Source: Serpula lacrymans var. lacrymans S7.9 | Taxonomy: Eukaryota > Basidiomycota > Agaricomycetes > Boletales > Serpulaceae | Assembly (NCBI RefSeq): GCF_000218685.1 | Contig: NW_006763304.1 | Location: 467,349 to 531,348, forward strand | Length of the DNA stretch: 64,000 nt | Reading direction: 5' to 3' | Shown: positions 63,886 to 64,000 of the stretch, in pieces | How the letters are laid out: each line of letters begins with the position of its first letter | Numbering within the stretch: position 1 is the first letter of the stretch | The notes under the pieces: generated by a model | Seen by the model: only the letters and a program-made list of their open reading frames with translations | Told to the model about the DNA's origin: nothing | The model's database searches: none | Made by a program: the position numbers and the translations under genes

Positions 63886-64000
63886 TGTGACAACACCAAC
63901 AAGACACAACCTTGGGGCACTGGAGCACAATGAAAACAATACTCAAAAGAAGAGGAAGAGGTGGGAGTGGTTACCCATTAGGATTCAACAAGTTAGTTGT
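63886..64000 (+). mobile_element. LTR R6, 5' part, running off the right edge
   Basis: It starts TGTGACAACACC and matches the 5' terminus of R3 in reverse complement. It is inserted into R5 directly after TATAT, implying a later transposition into an older LTR. The 3' end is outside the window. Confidence 0.72.

Overview
The window looks like a chromosomal segment of a mushroom-forming basidiomycete (Agaricomycetes). Almost every gene is cut by many short GT-AG introns of about 50-65 nt and lies close to its neighbours on alternating strands. The families present are typical of such genomes: a GH12 endoglucanase, a fungal ferric reductase, AROM, an external alternative NADH dehydrogenase, an orphan 7-TM protein, a Rax1-like RGS membrane protein, and REase-like and kinase-like genes at the right end. 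All functional calls rest on reading motifs in conceptual translations; no database search was run.

Layout. 1-1.3 kb: the minus-strand 5' part of a delta-9 acyl-CoA desaturase, running off the left edge. 3.1-9.1 kb: three plus-strand genes (secreted SMP-30-type lactonase, Ser/Pro-rich 4-TM protein, Rax1-like protein). 9.8-12.3 kb: minus acyl-CoA synthetase. 13.2-14.3 kb: plus SDR oxidoreductase. 14.9-17.3 kb: divergent mitochondrial HMG-box protein and Mediator subunit Med8. 18.2-24.6 kb: minus 7-TM protein, an APH-like protein of unknown role and ribose-5-phosphate isomerase. 26.1-34.5 kb: pentafunctional AROM (minus) and external NADH dehydrogenase (plus), sharing a 0.66 kb divergent promoter. 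36.4-40.1 kb: ferric reductase converging on a GH12 endoglucanase. 41.1-47.5 kb: small fast-evolving or stress-type genes (a Lys/Glu-rich CsbD-like protein, a two-module secreted protein, a duplicated pair of small proteins with a minisatellite) and a BAHD/Tri101-type acyltransferase. 47.7-58.0 kb: DNA polymerase epsilon catalytic subunit converging on the Ase1/PRC1 microtubule cross-linker. 58.5-64 kb: a decayed region with a broken PD-(D/E)XK nuclease-like gene, a broken kinase-like gene, an assembly gap and six copies of a related LTR family.

The left 58 kb is mostly ordinary housekeeping, metabolic and secreted-enzyme content. RPI feeds the pentose phosphate pathway, which supplies erythrose-4-phosphate to the AROM pathway; the desaturase and acyl-CoA synthetase both handle fatty acids; Pol epsilon and Ase1 act in the cell cycle. 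Nothing suggests these form one cluster. The notable structural points are microexons of 8-28 nt that often carry active-site motifs, internal duplications in two small-gene loci, and solo LTRs with exact target-site duplications that interrupt two pseudogenes of a REase/kinase type at the right end.
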